Positions 1 through 11,044 of a DNA stretch of 64,000 nt are shown here, one piece after another. Within the stretch, counting starts at the first letter, position 1. Every line of letters starts with the position of its first letter. Origin of the DNA: Asterias rubens (taxonomy: Eukaryota > Echinodermata > Asteroidea > Forcipulatida > Asteriidae); NCBI RefSeq assembly GCF_902459465.1, contig NC_047063.1, positions 18,007,685 to 18,071,684 of the forward strand. Reading direction: 5' to 3'. The notes under the pieces are model-generated. The model had not been told where the DNA came from. It did not search any database and saw only the letters and a program-made list of their open reading frames with translations. Position numbers and translations under genes: made by a program.

Positions 1-777
1 AGCCTGTGTGACTAGATCTGCAGCAGCCTGGCTCAGCAAGGATGGCTGCTGCCACTTAGTCCACAAACCTGATAGGTAAAGACCCTAGGCCTGATATAAT
101 TTGTAAATCTGATCGACTGATAATTAAGTCTGACCACACTTTTGAGATGGGATGTTAGTCTTGTGGAAAAATCACATTGTCGCATTTTGCCCCACTTTCC
201 GTTTTTGAGCATTTTGCTTTTTGTTAAACTTTGCCAAATTAATCACCGGATATGTAATGTGTGGGTTATACCATTAAGTTTATGGAAATTGTTTAAGGAT
301 GAAAGTACACCATGATCTTTTGACAATGCTTAATCAGCATGGGATGTGCTCTAATTTCTTTATCGCGCACATTTTGTTGAGATGAGACACTGTTCTTGCA
401 GAGAAAGACACAAAAATATGTTTTTGGAAAATGCTTGTTTCTTTGCAGTGTTGAGAAGCATTTCCAAAATTTGTTTTTAATTTGTTTTAAATTCATAAAG
501 CCATATGCCTCTGCTATACCAACAATATTTATGAAGTTTGCCACAAAATGTTCCCTTCACCAAGCTGTACCGGGTAACATAAAAAAAAGATCAGAGAGAC
601 TAAAAAATAAGCTAGTTAAAGGAAATTTGTGATTAATTATATTTTTTTAATTTTCGGCCCCAAGTCATATTTTTACAACATAATTTGAAAATTTTCTGTA
701 AAAATAAGTGATTTTGGTTTTATTTTGGCAGCAGTGTAAATGGCTTCAGTTTGTGTGAGGATTTGCTTCAGAGCAGA

Positions 778-1155
778 CACAACCAGTCCTTGGGACCAGA
801 GCAGACCCAACCAGCCCATGGGACCAGAGCAGACCCACCCAGCCCATGGGACCAGAGCAGACCCACCCAGCCCATGGGACCAGAGCAGACCTACCCAGCC
901 CATGGGACCAGAGCAGACCCAACCAGCCCATGGGACCAGAGCAGACCCAACCAGCCCATGTGACCAGAGCAGACCCACCCAGCCCATGGGACCAGAGCAG
1001 ACCCACCCAGCCCATGGGACCAGAGCAGACCCACCCAGCCCATGGGACCAGAGCAGACCCACCCAGCCCATGGGACCAGAGCAGACCCACCCAGCCCATG
1101 GGACCAGAGCAGACCCACCCAGCCCATGGGACCAGAGCAGACCCAACCAGCCTGT
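778..1155. repeat. 28-bp minisatellite, about 13 copies
   Basis: The unit CCCATGGGACCAGAGCAGAC plus eight more bases is repeated with few changes, mainly CACC versus AACC and one TGTGACC. Because 28 is not a multiple of three, each reading frame cycles through all phases, and no phase contains a stop. This yields long repetitive open frames on both strands that are artefacts. The array sits right after an exon-like block (about 735-775) in the first copy of the duplicated segment and is missing from the second copy. Confidence 0.95.
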
Positions 1156-1888
1156 GGGTCTAGAGCTGCAGTAGCCCAGCCCAGCAAGAGTGGCTGCTGC
1201 CGCTGTGTGTGTGCAGTCCACAAACCTGAAAGGTGAAGACCCCAGGCCTAATATTGTTGTGAATCTCATTGTCATAATAGCATCATTTCCATTGTCAAAC
1301 ACATTGTTGAGATGAGTCATGTACAACATTTTGAGAATTTTATTTAGTAAAATATTTTATTCTTTGCAGTGTGGACAGGCATTTCCATTATGATCAAAAC
1401 TTTTTAGCATTTTCAGCTGTACTGGTTAACATAAACAAAAATCTGAAAAAATCATAGTTGCTGAATTGGTACCGCATTTGTTTTTCTTTAAAAACAACTT
1501 GTCTCAACAAAATGCACACAACCATGCCATTGCTTATTTTGATTTAGATTTTTGTTTTAAAGTACTGAATAGGACAAAAAAAAATATATATAGGCCTTAC
1601 ACTGTTGCTTTTGTCCCTTCAGTTTCCAGGCATCTTGTAATTTTCCTGCATTCTTAAAAGCAAGACTTAATTAAACAGTACAACATCTCTTCGTTATGCA
1701 AATGAGATGATTCTGCATTTCTTAAATTTCTTACCTAAATGCAATGCTGTTTTTAACAACAGCTCCTAGCTATATTCAGTTGGCAAATTGCAGGTTGTAG
1801 TTTTTCATGGGTACTTCAGGAATGGACAAACGGCTCGCTCTCTGCTGTTAACTTTCTTAAAAATAAGTGATTTTGCTTTATTTTGGCA

Positions 1889-2176
1889 GCATCGAAATGG
1901 CTTCAGTGTGTTTGATTTGCTTCAGTATGTCGCCACAGAGTTGAGAACTGAACTTTACAAAACTGCCGACATTGAGGTTGAGCTCGAGTGACCAGAGGCT
2001 CTGGAGAAAGAGGCCCAGCTTTCTCTTGAAGAAAGCTGTAGCAAATCCCTCCGCACCGGGGCTTATTTCTCTGTTGAGCTTCAGTTGCTTGCTTCTTCAG
2101 GTTGGCTTCATTTTCTCAATTTCTCAAGTTTTCACCCGATGACAGCGGGAGGACATTCTTTAACGGCGTTACTCAA
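1889..2176 (+). pseudogene. Exon-like open segment interrupted by one TGA
   Basis: After the acceptor-like TTTTGGCAG the sequence reads HRNGFSVFDLLQYVATELRT in one frame, continues to ELE, meets TGA at 1989-1991, and then stays open in the same frame until about 2209. Base composition is less AT-rich than the flanks. A related, diverged copy lies at 735-775. The single stop in an otherwise open 300-base stretch suggests a decayed exon or a chance open frame. I cannot name a protein family. Confidence 0.25.
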
Positions 2177-2351
2177 CATTGAGCTAGGATGGCTCCAGTG
2201 AAGTCCACAAACCTGAAAGGTAAAGACACCAGGCCTCATGTTGTTTGTGAATTTCTATGCCAGAAATATGGGTGTGATCCTTTAGCTATACGACAATTAA
2301 TGTTAGGATTGCTTCTGACTGGTACCCAAAGAGAGACCTCTAACAAAGTAC

Positions 2352-2424
2352 TTTATAGCTCAGTTGGTGGAGTACCAGCACATTAATCTGGAGGTCTTTG
2401 ATTCAAATCCAGCAACTCTGTGCT
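2352..2424 (+). repeat. tRNA-derived fragment
   Basis: TATAGCTCAGTTGGTGGAGT resembles an RNA polymerase III A box, and GATTCAAATCC about 40 bases later resembles a B box. The arms do not pair as a full cloverleaf and no acceptor stem is evident, so this is a tRNA-derived repeat head or tRNA relic rather than a working tRNA. Similar fragments occur near 37850, 43200, 43740 and 46720. Confidence 0.55.
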
Positions 2425-2888
2425 GGGATATCGGAAAACTCAGGTACCTTGACACTATTCGGTAACCGAAGTACTCGAACTTGAGCAGTACTACGTGTCA
2501 CCCATTCAGTACTCGGCAGTACTTGATACTCGACTGAAAAATACTTGACTTGAACACGGATGTCTTTCTGAGAGTATAATTTATGCGTAAGTGGTCTTGA
2601 AATAATGAGACCAGTACAAGTGAACTTGGGTCAGGCTTTGTTGCATTTGATACTAACACTAAGACGTTGAATTGGGTGTAAATTTCCACAAGATTGCAGG
2701 GCTTCTATCTTAAAACTTTCACCGGACCAGAATAAAGTTGCACAACAAAAGTTTTAACGGGATACAACTTTCTTCAGATTTTTTACATGTAAACTGTTTT
2801 CATTTGAACAAGCACAATATACAATGTATGACTTATATCTTTGATATTCAACAGAATTGAAAATTAATCACTAGACTTGGAGTCAAAC

Positions 2889-3285
2889 TTAAAGACACTG
2901 GACTCTATTAGGGATTGTCAAAGACCAGTCTTTTCAATTGGTGTGTCTCAACTTATGCATAAAAACAAATTGTGAAAATTTGAGCTCCATTGGTTGCCAA
3001 AGTTGCAAAAGACTAATGAAAGCAAAAAAACTACCTCGTTGCACAAGTTGTGTGCTCTAAGATGCTTGATTTCGAGACCTCAAAAAGTTATTTTGAGGTC
3101 TCAAAATAAAATTCAAACATTTTAGTGACAACTTTCAAATTACGACTTTCTTAAAAACTACGCTACTTCAGAGGGAGCTGTTTCTCACAATGTTTTATAC
3201 TATCAACTGCTCCCCATTATCCGTTACAAAGTAAGGTTTTATGCTCATAAATATTTTGAGTAATTACTAACAGTGTCCAATAAAG
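2889..3285 (+). mobile_element. MITE-like repeat, family A (TTAAAGACACTGG ends)
   Basis: It starts TTAAAGACACTGGACTCTAT and ends with the inverted form CAGTGTCCAATAAAG. The interior shares long blocks with copies at 16399, 34172, 36888, 51523, 59308 and 62177: GTCAAAGACCAGTC, TTGAGCTCCATTGG, TCGAGACCTC, CTTCAGAGGGAGCTG and TGTTTTATACTATCAAC. Short terminal inverted repeats, about 400 bp length and no open frame fit a nonautonomous DNA transposon. Confidence 0.75.
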
Positions 3286-3411
3286 TCAACATTTCTTTCT
3301 CCCGTCATAATTAAATTCTTCTTTGTTTTTGCAGGTCTTTTAGATCTTTTCATGGACTCTGTCTGACCAGTGTTAAGTTTTACCTGGTCTGCAACACTCC
3401 GCCCAGTGAAG

Positions 3412-5503
3412 ATGGCCATGTGGAACCAGACAATCGAAAGGTGAGTTCCTGTTATGAAGTTCACAGTTAGCCTGAAGTTATAAATTTCATCAGGTTTTTT
3501 TCTTGCAAAAATTCATTCATTTTAACAACCGGCTCATTTATTTTTTTTGGAAAATGAATGCCCTGTTGCATCATAATCTATAACAGTTTGTCAGTTTATG
3601 GTTCAATAAGAAGGCCGTTTACTTTCAGCAGTTGAAAAGATCGTTCAGTTTTATAAAAGCTAGCAGCAAGAGGCTGAATGGTTTACCATTCAATTTCATC
3701 AATGGGCAGATATTTTTCAAATGATTGCATTCAAATGCGTTTCTCCGTGTGTGCTTTCTACTTCATATTTTCTCAAATAGGCCTGAAGGCCAAGTCACAC
3801 AGGCCCTGACAATGAGAACGGAAATGATACGATAAAAATGCAAGCCCTCGAGTGGTTGAAATGCTCCACGCATAACATACCCGCGCTCATTCAACCAACT
3901 GAGGGCGTGCATTTGTATCGTTAATGTTATCGTTTTCGTTCTCGTTCTCGTTCTCGTTATCGGGGCCTGTGTGATTAGGCCTTAAAGGCAGATATTCTGA
4001 TATTCATTTCTACACTAGTCTTGCATAAAGTCTCTAAAGTAAAGCAATTTTGATTGAAAAGATGGCTGCCCATGGTCAGTTCAGAAGAGTGGATAATTAA
4101 GATAGATGATGCTGATCGAAACATTTGATGAACCCTGCCAACTACTTAGATTTAGCAGACACTTGCTATCAGGAGATTTACTGCAAACCTTAGCAGAAAT
4201 AAAGAGGACAAAAGAAACACCTGGGCAAACAATTCAAGGAATTTTGTTTTGCTTCCAAAGTTTGACAGAAACTTATCAAACTTCATGCTTGACAGCAGGC
4301 CTTGAATTACACAGAGGAGGCAATGGAGGTCATGGCCTCCATTGCGTCTGGTCTTGGCCTTGGTGCCCCTTCCAAATGTTTCCCATTTTACACTGAAAGT
4401 GCCCTTTGCAAAATAAAATTAAAATGGTCCTGTTCTTAAAAAGATGAAATTCCACGTCAGTGACAGTGAATATGTTGTGTATTGTAGGCTTTAACTTTAA
4501 TCGTGGAGTAACAAAGCAAAAGGAACAACTGAGACATCCACAGGATGTAAACGAGGTGTAAATACCACGGAAGCGCATTGAATGAAATTTTTTTGAATGT
4601 GGCGCGGGAAACCTATACTATTTTTTTTTAAGTGAAAATGAAACTTAAAATATTTGATAAATTTTGCCTAAATAATAATTTATTTTGGGGTTGTCTCTCT
4701 CAGGTCAGAGACGACGAGCAACAAGAGAAAACATCTTTGTGCTGAAGACTCTCGAGAGTCTGTGACCAGTAGATGGCAGTTTTATCTATGGATGTGTGGT
4801 TTGGGTGTGTGTTATCTGTGGATCTGGAGTCATCGCTGGAGTCATCGCCGGATTCAGGTAAGTAAAACTTGGCAAAATCCGACCTCCACTTGTAACTTTG
4901 TTTTTGAAATTCATCTCTTTGATAGATTTTTGAATTTGTTTACTTTTTTTATTTTTTTTATTCTCCTGAGCAACTGTAATTATACAATCTATTATAAATT
5001 CAGAGACAAAATGTACTAACACTTCATTTGTTGATGCAGTGCAAGAAAAAAAAAAATTCACAAATTCATGTGTTTAAACGTTGATTTTTTCATTGAACTG
5101 AATGTTATCACGTCATTAGTTTGAAACTGCTTAATCAATTAAACTTTATAAAAAGTATTGAAAAACAAAGTTACACCATTAAAGAGCGCTTTAGGGAAAA
5201 ACCCCAATTTGTGTGTTTTCACATGATTGTTTGAATGATTGTTTTCGTTATAATTTTTCAGTTAAAAACTGCTCAAATTATTTGACATTTTCTTAGAAGT
5301 AACGAAAAACAAAGTTACATTATTACACTATAGCGCTTTAGTGGAGGTCGGAAAACGCAGGTTGACCTTAAAGTGTAAAAGAGGAGGTGTGTGAAGTCGG
5401 CGAAGGGTAAGAGGAAATCTAACCCGCTCTCTTGCAGAGTCCAACCCCCGTGGTGCCCCCGCCCCAATGTTCGTCGATCTTGTTGATGTGTCCTTGCCAG
5501 TAG
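3412..5503 (+). CDS. Candidate three-exon small protein, unrecognised
   Basis: Three intervals with good splice borders join into one open frame: 3412-3440 (ATG in AAGATGG, donor AAG/GTGAGT), 4704-4857 (acceptor TCTCTCTCAG, donor CAG/GTAAGT) and 5438-5503 (acceptor CGCTCTCTTGCAG, stop TAG at 5501). The first exon probably begins at 3334 after TTTTTGCAG. The phases agree (2 then 0). The product would be 82 aa: MAMWNQTIERSETTSNKRKH at the start, a Trp/Cys-rich hydrophobic stretch YLWMCGLGVCYLWIW, an Arg/His-rich HRWSHRR and a proline-rich tail SPTPVVPPPQ. I know no family with this layout. The splice sites are the main support; it could equally be a noncoding RNA with a chance frame. Confidence 0.3.
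3786..3983. mobile_element. Palindromic MITE-like element
   Basis: The left end AAGGCCAAGTCACACAGGCC is the near-perfect reverse complement of the right end GGCCTGTGTGATTAGGCCTT. Inner blocks also pair: CCCTCGAGTGGTTGAA with TTCAACCAACTGAGGG, and GAGAACG with CGTTCTC. About 200 bp, no coding capacity; almost the whole element can fold on itself. Confidence 0.7.
4297..4440 (+). repeat. Dispersed repeat, GCAGGCCTTGAATTA family
   Basis: The stretch runs from GCAGGCCTTGAATTACACAG through GGTCTTGGCCTTGGTGCCCC to GTGCCCTTTGCAAAATAAA. Close relatives occur at 50731-50870 and more degraded ones near 40825-40945 and 45060-45205. It has an internal short palindrome (GGAGGTCATGGCCTCC). No open frame of note; an unclassified interspersed repeat. 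Confidence 0.6.
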
Positions 5504-5732
5504 AGATTTCAAGGTGACCTCATCAGAGTTTCCTCGGCATTTCTTAATTTGCATATTGGTCGAAGCCAGTGATGCTTGTTAGTTAGGAGACTAGTCTCAC
5601 TGGAAATTTCTGTTGGGTTGATACTTCAAGTCATCAGTTGTTATGTTTATTTAAAATTGTTGTGATTTTATATTAAAAATAGCGCAATGCTTATCAGAAC
5701 TTAATAACAGGTCAATTTATGTCTTTAGAATT

Positions 5733-6090
5733 AGGGCAATAAAACAACCCTTCCCAAACCCACAAAATGTCTTAGAGGTAACCATGTCTTTAGAAGGGCT
5801 ATAGCCCTGGGCAATAAAACATCCCCTCCCAAAACCCACCAAATGTCTTAGAGGTAACCATGTCTTTAGAAGGGCTATAGCCCTGGGCAATAAAACAACC
5901 CCTCCCAAAACCCACCAAATGTCTTGGAGGTAACCATGTCTTTAGAAGGGCTATAGCCCTGGGCAATTAAACAACCCCTCCCCAAACCCACCAAATGTCT
6001 TAGAGGTAACCATGTCTTTAGAAGGGCTATAGCCCTGGGCAATAAAACAACCCCTCCCAAAACCCACCAAATGTCTTAGATGTAGCCATA
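5733..6090. repeat. 76-bp minisatellite, about 4.7 copies
   Basis: GCAATAAAAC starts at 5811, 5887, 5963 (as GCAATTAAAC) and 6039, a spacing of exactly 76. Each unit contains AGAAGGGCTATAGCCCTGGG, which includes the palindrome GGGCTATAGCCC. Repeated open frames on the minus strand are by-products of the repeat. Confidence 0.92.
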
Positions 6091-6404
6091 AAGTAAATAA
6101 AGGTTCAAATGAAAAATTAGGATGGGGGACCTAATACACATACATACAAGTTAAGTTAAAACTCTTTTTAAAAATGCAAAAACAAAATAAGAAAAATGCG
6201 TAAAAAATAAGCAAAATGCGAAAAACTTCTCTAAGCTATTTATTTGCGAGCGCTGCGATAAAGACACATCACGGAAAGAAGACAGAAGAAAAGAAAAAGA
6301 AAGAGAAAAAAAGGCAGGAGAAGAAGACAAAAGGAGCAGATCATCCAAGGGGAAAAAGACACTACCAATGTTTGGGTTTGTATGGGTGGTAACCCAGTGT
6401 ACTG

Positions 6405-7195
6405 TAGGCCTAGAGTATTGAACAAATGTGCCTTTTGAAAAAAATGTAGAGGACTAATGCTCTCTTTCAGCACGATCATTGGCTATGGGTAAAGTATAAA
6501 AGATATGACTTGTGTAAGTCTTAGTCTTGATTCTAAGATACTCAATCTTGAAGCAAGATTAAGAGCTACCCAGTCATCAGTAAAGCCACAACTTGAGAAG
6601 ACTCTCCCTTTGATGTCCCTGATGAGTGACTGGATGTGAGGTCGGGTGTTTGCAGCAGAGGTTAAGTATCCGGGTCTAACAAGCGTTTTTTCCACAGCGA
6701 CTAACGAGCGTTTCTTTCACAGCAACTAAAAAGCGTTTCTTTCACAGCGTCCAGTCTAGGCCTAGAGTATTAAAAAAATGTGCATTTAAAAAAAAATGTA
6801 GAGGACTAATGCTCTCTTTCAGCACGATCATTGGCTATTGGTAAAGTATAAAAGATATGACTGGTGTAAGTCTTAGTCTTGATTCTAAGATACTCAATCT
6901 TGAAGCAAGATTAAGAGCTACCCAGTCATCAGTAAAGCCACAACTTGAGAAGACTCTCCCTTCGATGTCCCGATCATTGGCTATGGGTAAAGTACAAAAG
7001 ATATGACTGGTGTAAGTCTTAGTCTTGATTCTAAGATACTCAATCTTGAAGCAAGATTAAGAGCTACCCAGTCGTCAGTAAAGCCACAACTTGAGAAGAC
7101 TCTACCTTTGATGTCCCTGATGAGTGACTGGATGTGAGGTCAGGTGTTTGCAGCAGAGGTTAAGTATCCGGGTCTAACAAGCATTTTTTCCACAG
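6405..7195. repeat. Three tandem copies of a leader segment preceding the splice-acceptor array
   Basis: TAGGCCTAGAGTATT occurs at 6405 and 6757, and CGATCATTGGCTAT at 6473, 6835 and 6971. Copy 1 (6405-6748) runs into a short patch of 25-bp units. Copy 2 breaks off at GATGTCCC near 6970 and is fused directly to copy 3, which runs to about 7195 and into the main array. The copies are more than 95 percent alike by eye, so the duplication is recent. Confidence 0.85.
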
Positions 7196-9134
7196 CAACT
7201 AAAAAGCGTTTCTTTCACAGCGACTAACAAGCGTTTCTTTCACAGCGACTAAAAAGCGTTTCTTTCACAGCGAGTAACAAGCAATTCTTTCACAGCGACT
7301 AAAAAGCGTTTCTTTTACAGCGACTAACAAGCGTTTCTTTCACAGCGACTAAAAAGCGTTTCTTTCACAGCGACTAACAAGCAATTCTTTCACAGCGACT
7401 AAAAAGCGTTTCTTTTACAGCGACTAACAAGCGTTTCTTTCACAGCGACTAAAAAGCGTTTCTTTCACAGCGACTAACAAGCAATTCTTTCACAGCGACT
7501 AAAAAGCGTTTCTTTTACAGCGACTAACAAGCGTTTCTTTCACAGCGACTAAAAAGCGTTTCTTTCACAGCGACTAACAAGCAATTCTTTCACAGCGACT
7601 AAAAAGCGTTTCTTTTACAGCGACTAACAAGCGTTTCTTTCACAGCGACTAACGAGCGGATCTTTCACAGTGACTAACGAGCGGATCTTTCACAGTGACT
7701 AACAAGCACAGCGACTAACAAGCGGTTCACAGCGACTAACAAGTGTTTCTTTCACAGCGAGTAACGAGCAATTCTTTTACAGCGACTAACAAGTGGTTCA
7801 CAGTGACTAACAAGCGTTGCTTTTACAGCGACTAACAAGCGTTGCTTTTACAGCGACTAACAAGCGTTTATTTTACAGCGAGTAACGAGCGTTGCTTTTA
7901 CAGCGACTAACGAGCGTTTCTTTTACAGCGAGTAACGAGCGTTTCTTTTACAGCGAGTAACGAGAGATTCTTTTACAGCGAGTAACGAGAGATTCTTTCA
8001 CAGCGACTTACAAGTGGTTCTTTTACAGCGAGTAACGAGAGATTCTTTTACAGCGAGTAACGAGAGATTCTTTCACAGCAACTAACGAGTGGTTCTTTTA
8101 CAGCGAGTAACGAGAGATTCTTTCACAGCGACTAACAAGTGGTTCTTTCACAGCGACTAACGAGCGTTTCTTTCACAGCGACTAACAAGCGTTTTCTTCA
8201 CAGCGACTAACAAGCGCTTCGTTCACAGCGACTAACAAGCGGTTCACAGCGACTAACAAGCGTTTCTTTCACAGCGAGTAACGAGCAATTCTTTTACAGC
8301 AACTAACAAGTGGTTCACAGCGACTAACGAGCGTTGCTTTTACAGCGAGTAACAAGCGTTTCTTTTACAGCGAGTAACGAGAGATTCTTTTACAGCGAGT
8401 AACGAGAGATTCTTTCACAGCGACTTACAAGTGGTTCTTTTACAGCGAGTAACGAGAGATTCTTTTACAGCGAGTAACGAGAGATTCTTTCACAGCAACT
8501 AACGAGAGGTTCTTTTACAGCGAGTAACGAGAGATTCTTTCACAGCGACTAACAAGTGGTTCTTTCACAGCGACTAACGAGCGTTTCTTTCACAGTGACT
8601 AACGAGCGGATCTTTCACAGCGACTAACAAGCGTTTTCTTCACAGCGACTAACAAGCGCTTCGTTCACAGCGACTAACAAGCGCTTCGTTCACAGCGACT
8701 AACAAGCGGTTCACAGCGACTAACAAGCGTTTCTTTCACAGCGAGTAACGAGCAATTCTTTTACAGCAACTAACAAGTGGTTCACAGCGACTAACGAGCG
8801 TTGCTTTTACAGCGACTAACGAGCGTTTCTTTTACAGCGAGTAACGAGCGTTGCTTCTACAGCAAGTAACGAGCGTTGCTTTTACAGCGAGTAACGAGAG
8901 ATTCTTTTACAGCGACTAACGAGAGATTCTTTTACAGCGACTAACGAGAGATTCTTTCACAGCGACTAACGAGAGATTCTTTTACAGCGAGTAACGTGAG
9001 ATTCTTTCACAGCGACTAACGAGTGGTTCTTTCACAGCGACTAACGAGCGTTTCTTTCACACCGAGTAACAAGCGTTTCTTTTACAGCGACTAACAAGTG
9101 GTTCACAGCGACTAACAAGTGTTTTTTCTCACAG
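7170..9134 (+). repeat. 25-bp minisatellite built from 3' splice-site-like units
   Basis: About 78 units of the type GACTAACAAGCGTTTCTTTC followed by ACAGC. Each typical unit has CTAAC (branch-point-like), then a pyrimidine run, then CACAG or TACAG, with the putative branch A 18 bases upstream of the AG. A higher-order period of 100 bp is seen at 7281, 7381, 7481 and 7581 (GCAATTC variants), and a longer one of about 417 bp links 8001 and 8418. Variants include GAGTAAC in place of GACTAAC. The array ends at CTCACAG, followed by eight bases (ACTCTAAG) and GTGAGTG, a good 5' splice site. Confidence 0.93.
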
Positions 9135-10378
9135 ACTCTAAGGTGAGTGACAATACAATGTTGGAACTCACTTAAATGTCCCGAATGGCGACCTGAGGTC
9201 AGCAGGATCAAAGCATCAAAGGTTAAGTATCTGGTAAGGTTTTATGTACAAGGGGAGGGGGGGGGTGTGTTGTGAAAGACTAGTTTTATTTTAGTTTTAT
9301 TTGACTTTACACTGGCATAAAAGTATACAAATCAATACATAAAATGAGTTGGGTAGATGGCCTTAGCTTTAGACGTTCTTCAGAGGCAACAAATCGGTAC
9401 AAAAAGATACAAAGAAGAAAATAGTTAAAAATACCAAGCCATTGACTGGCAAGGAGGAACAGGTGACCAGCACCTCTACAAAGCCTTCCTACCACAAAGA
9501 ATGTCCCCTAAATCTAATAATCAACCCACAGTTAAAAACTAAAAGAGTCTTAAATGCTGAAAAGGAGACATTAGACCTGACTGACAGTGGAAGCTGGTTC
9601 CACATGGGGACAATCTGCTGAAAATAAAAAGACTTGTGGGGCTCTGTTTTACAACGAGGAACTAATCATACTTTCCCCATAGACCTAACTTTTATTCCTA
9701 TAAAGGCATTAACGATGTTTTTGTTTTTCACAGTTCGTTAGCGATTAATCCTGAAGGGGGAATTGTAGCAAATAACTGCACAAACGGCGGCACTGGTGAC
9801 GAGGGTTTGGTTAAGTATTGAGGTCCCAGGTAATATATATGGTGAACCTGATCTTCACTAAGCTGAGGTGATGCATACCACCACGGACTGTGGTCATGCA
9901 CAAGATTTGGTAATGTATCAGTTTAGTTATTTGAGGTTAAACTTTACTGGTGAAGAACTACTTCTAAAATGGATCAACTTTTAAATGGAGCAGCTACGCC
10001 AATAATTTGGAGAATCATGAACAAATCTAAATCTTAGTTTATTGATAATTAGGAAGGAAAGTGAAACATTCAACAAAACAAAACAAAAAGAAAATGATGA
10101 ACTTGAATCTCTCCACAAAACAAATCTCTTCAGTAGTAAAGACAGTTTGTAACCAGCAGTACAAATGACTAGTATCATTTGATATTCTACAAAAGCAAGA
10201 TGGAAAAACCGACCAACCACCGAGGAAAAACAACCTGAAAAACCAGTTTGCTTGATTTCACAAAAATGTGCTGGAACAATCCAAACAAATTGAAAAGCCT
10301 TCTTGGAGTAATGTTGGTCCGCTCTTCTTGCAGTTTATCACAAAGATATGTAAATGCTAATTTCAACTAAATCTTCCC
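9135..10378. other. No gene seen; unclassified repeat-like DNA
   Basis: AT-rich sequence without a convincing open frame. 9250-9260 has a G run. About 9290-9670 has the look of an old retroelement tail on the minus strand (the region around GACGTTCTTCAGAGGC), but I cannot place it in a family. Longest frames are under 80 codons and carry no motifs. Confidence 0.5.
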
Positions 10379-10764
10379 TCAGTTGAGCAGTTTCCTTTGG
10401 AGTGGTTACCACAACTGGACCTGTTTGGATGAGCATCGTTGGAGGAAACGGGGGAGAGTCGTCTCTTGTGCAGCTGTGACTACACCCTAGACGCCAGACC
10501 TGTTTGGATGATCGTTTCGAGAGTGTTGCAAAGAGTCAAAAATAGTCGGCCAGGTAAGTTTGAAAAACAAAAATCATAAAACTTTTCTCGATTGAGAAGT
10601 TTCATTCAACAAATTTTGAAAAGCAGTAACTGGTCAGAATGTTCTTTTAAGATTTTAAATCGTTGATTTGAAAAAATACATTCATTTTCATCCTTTAGCT
10701 TGCAATAAAGTCATCACACAACAGACAGGTGGAAAACTTTATTAAAATAGCAGGTCAAAAGACG

Positions 10765-10945
10765 CCCAATTTCATACAGCTGCTTAAACACAAAAAGTAG
10801 CTAAGCACAGCAGTATCATGCTTATTAGAATAAGGTTACAAGCCAAACTACCCTTTCACAAGTACAGTGTGTGACTGGTATCCCGTTCTTTGCTGCTAAG
10901 CAGAAACAAATGTTAACCAATATTTTCTGCCTGAGCAACTCTGTT
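10765..10945. mobile_element. Remnant of the GGGCCCAATTTCATA inverted-repeat family
   Basis: CGCCCAATTTCATACAGCTG with nearby AAGCACA and TTGCTGCTAAGCAGAAA resembles the ends of the elements at 12953-13192 and 27078-27235. The ends are degraded, so the borders are approximate. Confidence 0.4.
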
Positions 10946-11044
10946 AGATTAGGTCCTGATTGGAGCACGGAGGACATTTTTCTTGAATATCAAAGCATTC
11001 AGACCAAATCATTTGTCAAACAATTGATGCTTGTGTAAAAATAG

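Larger units (their letters stand above)
20..2262 (+). repeat. Tandemly duplicated exon-like block, period about 1.16 kb
   Basis: A segment containing GTCCACAAACCTGA recurs at 59, 1216 and 2203. A second landmark, AAAATAAGTGATTTTG, recurs at 701 and 1860, 1159 bases apart. Both landmarks sit beside splice-like signals: TTTTGGCAG precedes the second block, and AAAGGTAAAG or AAAGGTGAAG ends two copies of the first. The copies have diverged, and only the first carries the 28-bp minisatellite. The block looks like a duplicated exon-intron unit of a noncoding or decayed transcript. The third copy begins with ATGGCTCCAGTGAAG, a plausible start codon context, but the frame soon ends. I do not recognise any protein family here. 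Confidence 0.6.

Noticed and set aside
673-1329. Long Trp/Gly/Pro-rich open frames on both strands over the 28-bp repeat
   Set aside because: All frames are open because the repeat has no stop in any phase; the peptide simply cycles and there is no start context or splice support.
7170-9134. CRISPR-like array
   Set aside because: The whole 25-bp unit is repeated without unique spacers and the window is plainly eukaryotic.
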